Origin: Pelargonium nanum
Lineage: Eukaryota; Streptophyta; Magnoliopsida; Geraniales; Geraniaceae
DNA length: 30,050 nt
Direction of reading: 5' to 3'
Assembly: GCA_036897485.1 (NCBI GenBank)
Contig: JAYMTF010000797.1
Span: 1-30,050 of the forward strand
Both the position numbers and the translations under genes were made by a program. Position 1 is the stretch's first letter. Every line of letters starts with the position of its first letter. The notes under the pieces are model-generated. The model did no database searches. It saw nothing but the letters and a program-made list of their open reading frames with translations, and was not told where the DNA came from. Shown in pieces: positions 20,880 through 30,050 of this stretch.

Positions 20880-21410
20880 CGAGAACTACAAAAGGAGCTG
20901 GGGAGCAAGCACACACATTTTTGAAATGGAATGGAAAAAAGAAGGTAGTGAACAGTGATGATCACTCATAGAGAAACAAAGGGAATAAAGGAGTTGTCTT
21001 TAGGGCAAAAAGAGAAAAAGAGAAAGCTGGTTGGGCTGTGGGATTCAACTTTTGTCCACAGATGAGATCAAAAGAAGGAGATGATGACGAAACCAGGCAC
21101 GCCACAGTCTTGTTTGTCTCAGGACTTGTCTTCTAAAATGGCTGTGACTTGTGAGCAATTTACCCATAATTTGTCTGCATCTCTAGGCTTTGTCGGCACA
21201 GTTTACAGACTCATCGCCTTCTGCTTCATTTCTCTCTGCCCTGTTAGGTGGCGCTGCCTGCCAGATTCTCATATTTGACATTACTAACTTGGCTTTTACC
21301 ACCCTTTCTCCGAACGGAATGTGCCGCCGGAAAGTTGGTTTATGAGTCGCCGGCGGGGACTTCCCGACCGGAGCAACCTCATCCAACCAAGTAACCAACA
21401 TGTTACAAGA
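20880..21410. other. GC-richer unassigned island
   Basis: Composition rises clearly here, especially 21190-21390. Opposing open frames of 65 codons (+, from ATG 21081) and about 72 codons (-, 21401-21183) overlap. The minus one contains FRRHIPFGERVVKAK and MSNMRIWQAAPPN. Neither resembles a family I know. It may be an exon of an unannotated transcript, a leader, or a captured fragment. Confidence 0.25.
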
Positions 21411-22020
21411 CTCAAGTGATCAGGTGTTACTAGACTCATTATACCATAGATATCGGCACCTTTGGGTCAAATGGTTAAACCGCTTCAGCGCAATCATATG
21501 TCGAATTGGATAAATAAATTAGTCAATTAATACTTTGTAATTCAATATGTTGTGCATGACTATACTAATATGTTTGACACTACACATATCAACATGTTTT
21601 GACACAAAAAATTTCAACGCGATCAAATTATAGCCATGAATTTTATATGTTGGCGTGTCTCAATACAATAATTAATTATATGGGCATGTTTTCAGTAATT
21701 AATACCTATATATATTTACAACTACTTCAAAAATTGTGTTGCTATCTAACTATTGATGTCATTTCATGAATAATTGATCATAAGGTATACCATGGAAAAT
21801 GATACACTGAAATCATTGAAGAAAGCTTTCCAATTATTAAACACTAATCATATCCACAAAGAGGGTATTATTATGGATATGTTCAACACTCCAATCCATC
21901 ATGTCTACTCTATAAAGATCAAAATCTTAATGAATGTGTGGTTAAATTTCAAATATTCTTAAAAAAGTATACAAATGTAAGTCTAGTAGTGGACTGGTCA
22001 CACCCCTACTCTCACTTGTA
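21411..22020. other. AT-rich intergenic DNA with a weak ACACG-type stretch
   Basis: About 21540-21665 carries TTTGACACTACACAT, TTTTGACACAAAA and GGCGTGTCTCAA, a weak likeness to the ACACG repeat family. No gene is supported. Confidence 0.3.
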
Positions 22021-22029
22021 CCATCTCTA

Positions 22030-22331
22030 GGCCTAAACCTTGACATCAACCAATCATATATAGCCTTCACTTTTATCACCCTCCAAGAAAAGAAGATCCA
22101 ACGGTCAATATCGTGACACATGGCGTGAACCCACGTCACCACTAGTCCTTGACTATTGTTGACCAACTTTTTGGGTTTGACCCACCAAAAGAACTGGCCC
22201 AAAAGGCCCAAACCAAGCCTCCATCTCTTTCTACTCTGTTTATTAAAAGCCCCCATACAAGCCACTGCTCTGTACCATCTCCACAAAGCTCAAAGCTCAA
22301 AAATTGAAAATTCAGCTTTCTTTTCCTCTCC
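22030..22331 (+). promoter_or_regulatory. Promoter and leader of the FORKED-like gene: W-box cluster, site II motifs, TATA box
   Basis: TTGAC W-box cores occur at 22040-22044, 22149-22153, 22159-22164 (TTGACC) and 22177-22182 (TTGACC), with one on the minus strand at 22108-22103. Two GGCCCA motifs (site II, TCP-type) lie at 22196-22201 and 22205-22210. An ACGT core (CACGTC) is near 22132. A TATA-like TATTAAAA lies at 22241-22248, 84 bases before the ATG. The leader between has no ATG and a CT-rich end. Confidence 0.6.
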
Positions 22332-25300
22332 ATGAAAGAAGCAATGCCGGTCAACGACGGTCTTCTTGCCGCCGGGATACAGATTCCGGAGAGCCCAAAA
22401 GCTCCGATGGAGTTTTTGTCCCGGACGTGGAGTGTCTCTGCTCTCGAAGTCTCTAAAGCTCTCTCTGCTCCTCCCTTGCAGCCTTCCAAATCCGCCAGCT
22501 CCTCCTCTTGCACCACCGCCTCCATACCGGAGGAAATCACCGCCGGCGAGTCCGAGGAGCTCGCAGCTTCTCTGAACCAGTTCTCATTTGCCTCCTCCGC
22601 CACCTCCCAATTCGTCCTTGATCGCATTATGTCACAGTCGGTTAGTCTCTCCTAAAAAAGCAAAAACTTTCCTTTCTTTCATTTTCTACTTTAATTTCCC
22701 GAGAAACAAACAGGGTCGAGAAAAAGATTAAATCTTTTCACATTGGTTTTGCAGGAAATATCGCCATTGACGTCAGGGAGGCTCTCTCACAGTAGCGGAC
22801 CGTTGATCGGCGCCGGAGGTTGCTTGGCCGAAGACAGCCCTCCGGCTTCTCCTTCTGAGGAATTTGAGGATGTTGTTAAGGTTAATTCTTCTTCATTATT
22901 TTTCTCAAATAATTTGGAATATTTATTTACTAAAGACAAGAAATAACCAAAAACCTCAGCTTTATCTTCTTCTTTTTTCTGTCATACAGCTCTGTTACCT
23001 GTTTCTAGCAACCTTTCTTTAGTTTTTTTTAATATTACTTTACTGCAGAGAAAATACAGACTAGTGCTTTTCTTTGTCTTTCTTTACAGCCAGTTGTCTT
23101 TTTCCACTATGACTCATTATTATGGTCTCATTTGGGCTTTGATTATAGAAAAAGAAAGTGGCTGTTTTGAATGTTGTGAACAGAGATGGAGTGTTGTAGT
23201 GGTTAACAAATCTTGAATAGTTGAATTGACAATGGAGCAATGGTGATGTGTTTTTGTGTGTTGTTGTGGTTTGGTTTCTTTGATGGAACCAGGCTCTAAT
23301 TGTTCAGACCCATGTTTCTTGGTTCCTTCCCATCCCATGCCAACACCTTGTAACTTGCTTTTCCTTTGGCTGCATATATGTATTTACTGTGTGTGTGAGT
23401 TGACAGGATGGAAACAATATAGTAAATTAATAGTGGATATGTTGTAGACCAGTGACATGTTATCAGAGACTCCTCTTCTCTTTCTCAGTTCTTGTCCCCA
23501 AGCAATGTACTGTGATTTTCTCACATTGTATATTAATTGAAAACTGTACGGTACACTATATTTTAAGATATGAAGTAGAGCTCGTGTGGCCGATACATGA
23601 CACGAATTTAAAGTGTTTAAACTTGCATATTTTATAATTGTCTTGTTTTCGTATTGGAGAGTCCAACATGTGTTTTGATGGATCGGGTTCGTGTTAGGAT
23701 TTCAAAACATGTACTCATGATTAGTTATTTGTGTTGTGAAAAGTATGACACTTAAGGATATAATAGGAGATTTATCCTAGTTATGTGTCTAATAGTTGGG
23801 TCGTGTCATGCTAAACGTGTTGAATAGTGTCTTGTCTAACACGTTGGTTCTATCATGCATAATCTATAGTCGTCTTGTGTCAACACAACCCATTTAGTTA
23901 TTGCATCATGTTCGTGTTCACATGCGTTTGTTCTAGCAAAATGGGTTAAGTCATGTTCGTGTCAATCTTGTCGTGCATGTCAAAAAGGCCTATTTAGTTA
24001 CAGTGTCCAAAGTGTTGGTTCCATTGTGTAGAATGTATTAAGTCATGTTTGTCGTGTCAACACGACCTATTTCATTAATCAATATGTCAAACATGTTGCC
24101 TATATTGTGCAAAATATGTCAACTCATTTATCATATTCTATACAAAGTTTTGGACTTTTGAAATTCTAAATGCAAGTTTTGATTACTAACATATGTCTAC
24201 ATGCAGTACTTCCGGTCACACAACACACTCCAACCCCTATTCACTGGCGGCCGCCTCACCAACGCCGGCAACAACGGGTGCAACACGCCGGGAGCAAGAG
24301 GCAAAACGGTGGGGAGGTGGTTGAAGGAAAGGAAGGAGAAGAAGAAAGAGGAGAGCAGAGCACACAATGCACAGCTCCACGCAGCGGTTTCAGTAGCAGC
24401 AGTTGCTTCAGCCATTGCAGCCATAGCTGCCGGAACAGCAGCTTCTCCGGCATCGGAGAAGAACGAGCAAATGGCCAAGACCGACATGGCATTGGCATCA
24501 GCAGCCACATTGGTCGCTGCACAGTGTGTGGAAGCTGCAGAAGTAATGGGAGCTGAGCGTGACCACCTTGCTTCTGTGGTTAGCTCTGCTGTTAATGTGA
24601 GGTCTCATGATGATATTGCAACTCTCACAGCTGCAGCTGCTACAGGTATAGTTTAAATTCATCAAATTTAATTTTTATTTTAGAATTTAGAGTCTCTAAA
24701 CTGTAAAATTCACATTCCATGCAGCTCTACGTGGAGCAGCAACTCTGAAAGCAAGAGCATTGAAAGAGGTATGGAATGCAGCTTCTGTGATACCACTAGA
24801 AAAAGGAACAACAGGAAATGGGTTCAATCCTAAAACAGAGAATCAACATCCGAGAAACAACTATTCCGGAAGAGGTTGTAATGTTCCGACCGATGATCTT
24901 CTTGGTGTTTTTAATGAAGAGCTTTTGTCCAGAGGCTCAGAGCTTCTCAAAAGGACCCGACAAGGTAGTGTAGATTTGTATAGACTTCAGTTTGTTGGAT
25001 TGTGTAAATGGAAGGAGAAAGTGAAGTTTGATTGTGTTTGTTTTTGGGTTTTTGGCGACTTGTGCAGGTGATCTTCACTGGAAAATTGTTTCGGTTTATA
25101 TTCACAGATCAGGGCAGGTGGGATCAGCTACTAGAGCACATTCAATGGCTTTGTTGCTGTAGTTTCTTGCAATTTACTTGAATTGGTTTATGGTTTGCAG
25201 GTGATGCTGAAAATGAAGAGCAAACATGTTGCTGGAACCATCACAAAAAAGAAAAAGAGTTGAGTCGCTCCTATTTCTTTCTTTTGTGCGTCTTAGGCGT

Positions 25301-25649
25301 GTCACAACATGACTATTTAATCGTGCAACACAAACACGACACAATTGCATAATATGTGAACGCATACCACTGTACTATTTCTGTAATGTGAGCAAGAACT
25401 CATACTCTGTTTTTCTTATTTGAATTCACAGATGTGGTTTTGGAAGTGTGCAAGAACATGCCAGCTTGGCCTGGCAGGCACTTGGTTGACGATGGAGAGC
25501 AAAGAAGATACTTTGGTTTGAGAACAGAAAACAGAGGAGTTGTAGAGTTTGAGTGCAGAAACCAGAGAGAGTACGATATGTGGACTCAAGGTGTTTCGAG
25601 ACTTCTCTTCATTGTTGCCGCAAGGAAGCACAAACGCCAACATAATTAG
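22332..25649 (+). CDS. FORKED-like / VAN3-binding protein family (Auxin_canalis + PH_2), 479 aa
   Basis: Seven exons: 22332-22640, 22755-22880, 24207-24645, 24725-24964, 25068-25117, 25201-25258 and 25432-25649; all introns are GT-AG and the frame closes at a TAG. Residues 1 to about 300 match the DUF828/Auxin_canalis region: [20 protein letters not shown] near the start, [20 protein letters not shown] and SHSSGPL around residues 95-120, a [11 protein letters not shown] motif, and the helical [20 protein letters not shown] followed by an Ala-rich stretch. Residues about 372-475 form the PH_2 domain ([67 protein letters not shown]). Family members such as Arabidopsis FORKED1/VAB bind the ARF-GAP VAN3, act at trans-Golgi or plasma-membrane traffic of PIN1, and shape leaf veins. 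Orthology to a particular member cannot be decided here. Intron 2 (1326 bases) and intron 6 carry ACACG repeats. Confidence 0.95.
23560..24130 (-). repeat. ACACG-family dispersed repeat, copy B, in intron 2 of the FORKED-like gene
   Basis: On the plus strand the stretch is full of CGTGT/GTGTTG phrases (GGGTCGTGTCATGC, AACGTGTTGAATAGTG, TGTGTCAACACAACCC, GTCGTGTCAACACGACC). Reverse-complemented, it contains GCAATAACTAAATGGGTTG and AACCAACGTGTTAGACAAG, matching copies A and D. It is the longest copy in the window. Confidence 0.65.
25275..25350 (+). repeat. ACACG-family fragment, copy C, in intron 6 of the FORKED-like gene
   Basis: GGCGTGTCACAACATGAC and GTGCAACACAAACACGACAC lie within the 173-base intron between exons 6 and 7. 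It is short, and assigned by phrase likeness to copies A, B and D. Confidence 0.5.
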
Positions 25650-25814
25650 AACTCAGTTGTCGATGTCAAACAAATTTGGGTTCTTGGGTTGTTAGTAACT
25701 TTCATAATATTATTGATGATGTTTTCTAGTACAACGTTTAAGAACATAAAATTTCACGCATTTACAAACAAATATTTTAACATAATTACAAAGACCATGA
25801 TTGAATCAGTCTCT
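25650..25814. other. Shared 3' flank of two convergent genes
   Basis: Only 165 bases separate the stop codons of the FORKED-like gene (+) and the Lifeguard-like gene (-). Typical plant 3' UTRs exceed this, so the two transcripts very probably overlap tail to tail. No unambiguous AATAAA is present on either strand; AT-rich variants such as AACATAAAAT (about 25742) could serve. Confidence 0.55.
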
Positions 25815-27495
25815 CTAACTATCTGCTGCTCTGAAGATAGTTAGTATAGACAAGAAGAGATTGATGATGTCCAAATACAGAGCAACTGCTGCCCAAATGT
25901 ATTCGTCGTAAGTGTACCGCTTGATCAGATTGTCCGTGTCGTATACAATGTAACCGCAGAAAATAATCGAGGCCAAGCAGCCATAGATCATCACAGAGAT
26001 TCTACCGAGAGGGAAGAAAATCTGCAACCAATCCAAACCCGGACAAAACCCAACAAAGATTAGAAACTAGGATGTTGGAGCAATGATAACGAGAAGTTAA
26101 AGAGAAATGGTGAGAATTGAACCTGAATGAGAACAAAAAACATGAGAACTATGACAGCTCCGAACAAGAAAGGCCCGAGGAAATTGAAGTCGTAACCTCT
26201 CTTTGCAGCCCAGAATGTGTAGAGAGTGAGACTCACCACCACAACAGTAGTCAATATTACGGATTCAAGAATTATCTTTCCTGTTTCAAGTAAAGATAAG
26301 CAAGATACACTCCACAATGTTAGACTTATAGTATACTTTAAGCATAAGATAAAGCGAAGTTGAACATGAACATGTATTGCAAGAAAATGCTAACAAAAAT
26401 CAAGAATCCATTCCGCACAAAAGCTTCAAACTAAGCCAGAATCCGATTATTGAAGTGAAAGGCAAGCATGGGAATAAATGCAACACATCGTGGTCCCAAT
26501 TCTCCCAACTATTCATAATCCTTAATTCCAAATCAATAACCAAATGTACTTATATGCCACCAGAGAACACCAATTTGATTTGTTGTTTACTTATTTAACA
26601 TTTGGAAACTTCAATTTTAAAATACAGTATTTGGGACATGACAAGGTAAAAACGGTCATTTGAATGATCCTGATTTTGAGTTAGAACCAAATCCAAATTC
26701 TAATATTATCAAAGCATAAATGTTTGTTCCCAAACCCAGCATTAAGCAACATTTCAACTTCAAGTTACTCTAACAAATAAGTTGCATATAATGTGATTCA
26801 ATCCAATCTCTTGTGATGTCCAGCAATTGGTTCCTCGCATTCTTAATCTATGATTGGTTCAGCAACAAGTATATATAATATATCAGTTCACAGTCTCAGC
26901 TAAATCAAATTTAACTATGCACAAATAATCAATCCTAAACCTAGTTCATCAACAAGTAAAAATTGAAGAACAGAACCTCAAATTTTCAGTAAAATGAAGT
27001 ATTGATCTCATAAGAACATGAAATTCTGATAACTTACCACTGGTAAAAGCACAGGTGAGACCAACCGAAAAGGCAAGAGTGCAAGTGAAGATCCCGAGCA
27101 GAAGATAATTCACCGGATGCTTCTGGTGATAGTAGTACAACGGACACAACACTGAAACAATCCAAACACACCAAATCAGACACAAAATCCACAACCAAAA
27201 CACACAAAAAATCGCTGTTAATCCGAATCTAAAGTAGCGTACCGATGAAAGGAGCAATAATGAGGACGATGTAGAGACCAAGGCCAGCTGGAGTACTGAC
27301 GAAGAAAACGGCGATCGGCTTGACGGTGACGACAACGGCAGCGACGGCGATCGTAAGCAACAACTGGAAGGCGATAATCGAGTAGATCTTGCGAATGAAG
27401 GACCACCGGAGCTCCGGACTCTCCATCATCATCGGATACAGAGGCCTCGATCCTCCGGCCTCCACGTCAGGCTTACCGAACGTCCGGGACCACAT
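25815..27495 (-). CDS. LFG: Lifeguard / BAX inhibitor-1 motif family protein, 243 aa
   Basis: Exons in coding order: 27495-27243, 27151-27038, 26280-26123 and 26021-25815; introns are GT-AG (91, 757 and 101 bases). The ATG at 27495 gives the usual plant LFG start (MWSRTFGKPDVEAG, then RPLYPMMMESPELRWSFIRK). Seven hydrophobic segments are visible: about residues 37-58, 70-92, 98-120, 125-147, 155-175, 183-202 and 214-237. The family hallmarks RGYDFNFLGPFLFGA, MIYGCLASIIFCGYIVYDTD and YIWAAVALYLDIIN are intact. The acidic residues at D203/D205 and D226 correspond to the pH-sensing Asp pair known from bacterial YetJ. The length equals that of Arabidopsis LFG proteins (about 240). Family members are endomembrane proteins affecting calcium leak and stress-related cell death. 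Which LFG paralogue this is cannot be told here. Confidence 0.95.
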
Positions 27496-27840
27496 CGTCT
27501 TCAATTAAATTTGAATAGAAACAGAGAAATGGGAGGGAAAATAGCCGAGAAAGCGAGAGAAAATGCGAGAAAGTTAGGGTTCGGATTGTGAAATTTGGAG
27601 AGTGGAGGAGTCTGTGTGGGGATTATTAAGAGGTTTGTGGAGAATGTGGAGAAACTTCTTGACGCGTCGCGAAGACAGTACGAGGAGAATGGCGGTTAAG
27701 CGACACGTGGACAAATCTAAAATGTTCTGGATGTGTCCACCGTTTTTTTGTTTGTACCGGAACGGAAAAGATGGAGTCAGTTTTGCTGCTGAGGTGGTTT
27801 TAGCGTAATGATTAACCAATTTGGTTTTTCTCTAACCAGC
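27496..27840 (-). promoter_or_regulatory. Leader and proximal promoter of the Lifeguard-like gene
   Basis: On the minus strand the leader is pyrimidine-rich (CTTTCTCGCATTTTCTCTCG, CCCTCCCATTTCTCTG) and has no ATG before 27495. A telo-box-like GAACCCTAACTT lies at about 27585-27574. Upstream is a CACGTGTCGC ACGT element (about 27707-27698). No clear TATA box was found. Plus-strand open frames here are shadows. Confidence 0.45.
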
Positions 27841-28970
27841 TAGAAACTAGTAAGCATATGCTTTATGTTTTTTAATTATTCTTTTTTTTTTTTGAAGATT
27901 ATTTTCCAATATTGAATTTAATGATCTAAAAAAATGTTGTTTGTTGAAGCATGCAATCTAAATATGGATTGGGCCAATCAGTTGAAGAAAAATTTGAATG
28001 GACTGGTGGAGAGGAATGTTTGGGCTTTGGTTTAAGGTTTGTATTGCAGTTTCAAAACAACAAAAAATATGCATTTTAAAATGCTTTATTATATGAGGAA
28101 AATAGAGTTTGAGGAGACTAGTTTATAAGTTGTGTCAAAAACATTATCGTCTCAAAGATGTCTACAATCCATTTGGCGGACGAGAAGCAATATGAAACAA
28201 ATGCAACAAAATTGTCTTCCCAACCTATGACTTTGTAAGTTCGAAGTTGAATTTTATCGTATTATTGAATCAATAACTTATGGAGGCTAGTACAGTCCGT
28301 TTCTATAATGAAAATATAGTAAGTCGGACATCTAAACCACACAATTTTGGACAAGTTGAAAATCATATCAAAATTGCATAATTTTGACATAAGAAAAATA
28401 AAATCCAAAAATATTATACTCATTACATCCTACATGAAAAATGGTCACAACTACACATAATTTTGTACAATAATTGAAATATATATAGCAGAACTCTTCA
28501 TTAAATATGATGACTATGATGTTGTGCAATTATTATTATTTTTAGAATTGAGGTGGTCACAGGTTGTTGAGTCCACCTCTTCAGACATGTCAAAATAGGT
28601 AATCTAGGTATAGTTTGTAAATTTAGTTAAAAAATCATTAACTGCAGTTAATTAAAGTCGATCGAACTAAATCATTTATAGTTTATTTCAAAGTCGTACG
28701 TTGTTTCCATTTATTTGCTTCTCTGTGTTCAATATGATGACTATCTACTTTCTATGTAGTACACTTATTGAATATATGGATATTATGAAATTATTGATTG
28801 TATTTTAATTAGAAAAATCAAATAAAGATTAGGCATTCTCAATTAATTGTAGTTTTTACATACAAAAAAGTTAGGTTCGGTACTTAGATGTAGGTTGTGA
28901 TGATTCGAATTCTCAATTGAATTTAGATCTTTTTTTGTTTTTTATAACTTGTGTGTCCGTATTGTGTTAA
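27841..28970. other. AT-rich intergenic DNA, no gene
   Basis: Only low-complexity, AT-rich sequence was seen. No coding frame, tRNA or structured repeat was recognised. Confidence 0.4.
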
Positions 28971-28974
28971 AAAA

Positions 28975-29320
28975 TAATTGTGTATTATTTGATTGAGCAT
29001 GAACACGATGCATTTATCAACATAAAACATGAACATGACACATTAAACATGGTAGCTAAATGTACCGTGTTGGCATGACACAAACCAACACATTCTGCAC
29101 ATTAGAACCAACACTTTTGACATGACCCAACACATTTTTAAGGTTGAATTTTTTATTATACATTTTAAATGTGAGCATTAAACGTATTATACATGTCACA
29201 ACACGACAAACAAATCATGTTTGTTTGAAAACCCAACACAAATGTGATACAATTATTAAACATATTAAATTTTACCACACCTAAATTTCATACCGTGTAT
29301 CGTGTAACTACAAGTATTTA
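28975..29320 (+). repeat. ACACG-family dispersed repeat, copy D
   Basis: Contains AACATGAACATGACACATT, GTAGCTAAATGTACCGTGTT, GGCATGACACAAACCAACAC, TTTGACATGACCCAACAC and CACAACACGACAAACAAATC. The order of phrases (TAACTAAATG-like, then ACACGAC, then AACCAACAC) parallels copies A and reverse-complemented B. Confidence 0.6.
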
Positions 29321-29905
29321 TCATCTCTGGGTCTCACATTGACACATTGCATTTAGGTGTAATAGTATTTTTTTCACATCAACACCTATTGTTCCAATTC
29401 ATTGTACTAGGTGGGCACATCTACCATTTGCCATGATGTTGAGAAACAAAACGTATGTTTCACAATGAATTTTATGATTGGACACATGCATGCATGAGCA
29501 GTGTTGTTCATTATTTTCAATCTCCTATAGGCTCTCTAGCAGCCTCTCTTTCATTTGACACAGCAATTAATTGTGAAAGCAATGGGGACCTTTCATGATT
29601 GATAATTTGATGTTGTAAATTGAGTCCCCACTATTCTTGTCTCTTCCTTACTCCAACTCCCTGATAAGGCTATTAAATATTTAGATTGTCAATTCTAATT
29701 GTTCTTTTTCACTTCTTAAATCCACGTGTTGATCTAATATTTTTCAAACCATATATTTTCGTGACAATTTCAAATGTAATATTTCTATATAATTTTTTTA
29801 AAGAAAATTGTCAATTACATACATTTTTTCTAAATAAAATAAATTATTTTTGAACTCAAATTAGATTTTGTTGTGAGGAGAATAATTTAACTCGTTTCTT
29901 TTGAA
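29321..29905. other. Intergenic DNA, no gene
   Basis: A short inverted pair TGGGGAC...GTCCCCA lies at about 29583-29630. Nothing coding is seen. Confidence 0.35.
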
Positions 29906-30050
29906 GGAAAAGTAGTACTTCTCATTATTAACAAAGGGGCCGAAACGGTGTACAAAAACAAAGAACCATAAAAAAAACTAGCAAACTATAGCAAACTAAC
30001 CAACGCAAGAAAACTAACATGCTGAGAACCATAAAGTAAATATGTGGAAA
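29906..30050 (-). mobile_element. Possible 3' end of a non-LTR (LINE-like) element, cut by window edge
   Basis: The minus strand reads GTTTTTGTACACCGTTTCGG followed by CCCCTTTGTTAATAATG. This resembles the TTTTTGTA...TTTCGGCC...TTAATAA phrase at the 3' ends of plant LINEs. There is no poly(A) tail or coding sequence in view, so this is a weak call. The 3' UTR of an ordinary gene beyond the window is the alternative. Confidence 0.25.

Noticed and set aside
22142..22627. 161-codon minus-strand frame opposite exon 1 of the FORKED-like gene
   Set aside because: Shadow of the coding exon; it runs into the promoter region with no family features.
24197..24522. Two minus-strand frames rich in Ala/Leu opposite exon 3 of the FORKED-like gene
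   Set aside because: Antisense of the alanine-rich coding segment; no start context or domain.
27493..27504. Starting the Lifeguard-like protein three codons earlier
   Set aside because: The upstream codon is TTG; the first ATG at 27495 gives the MW... start usual for plant LFG proteins.

Overview
This window is nuclear DNA of a flowering plant, almost certainly a eudicot. It carries four intron-containing genes with GT-AG introns, CT-rich 5' leaders, large AT-rich intergenic space, and families (ACS10/ACS12-type aminotransferase, FORKED/VAN3-binding PH_2 proteins) that are plant specific. The species cannot be named from the sequence alone. I found no bacterial-type operon, CRISPR array, rRNA or intact tRNA, and no evidence of a new multi-gene system.

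Layout. (1) 1044-4129 (+): a four-exon gene for a 302-residue VTT/DedA (TVP38/TMEM64-type, 'SNARE-associated Golgi protein') membrane protein. Its 1.9 kb first intron is built from decayed duplicates of the end of exon 1. (2) 5974-9099 (-): a four-exon gene for a 550-residue ACS10/ACS12-like, membrane-anchored, PLP-dependent aminotransferase. Its 3' end lies inside a 252-bp foldback element, its second intron holds a ~200-258 bp tandem repeat, and a small uORF abuts its start codon. (3) 9.3-22.0 kb: about 13 kb without a recognisable intact gene. It holds a candidate non-autonomous Helitron (12828-14607), a TRIM-like LTR remnant (about 17985-18292), tRNA-related SINE-like fragments, and two GC-richer islands with unassigned open frames. 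(4) 22332-25649 (+): a seven-exon FORKED-like/VAN3-binding protein gene (479 residues). (5) 25815-27495 (-): a four-exon Lifeguard/BAX-inhibitor-1 family gene (243 residues), convergent with the previous gene, with only 165 bp between stop codons. (6) 27.8-30.05 kb: intergenic, with a copy of an 'ACACG' repeat family that also sits in two introns of the FORKED-like gene and elsewhere in the window.

The four genes have no evident joint pathway; they look like independent neighbours. All exon joins were checked by reading frame: each model is open end to end and matches its family in length. The points most worth a second look are a Lys-pocket Asp-to-Asn change in the aminotransferase, the foldback element that supplies its stop codon, the exon-tail duplications in intron 1 of the VTT gene, the stop-start overlapping uORF, and the Helitron.
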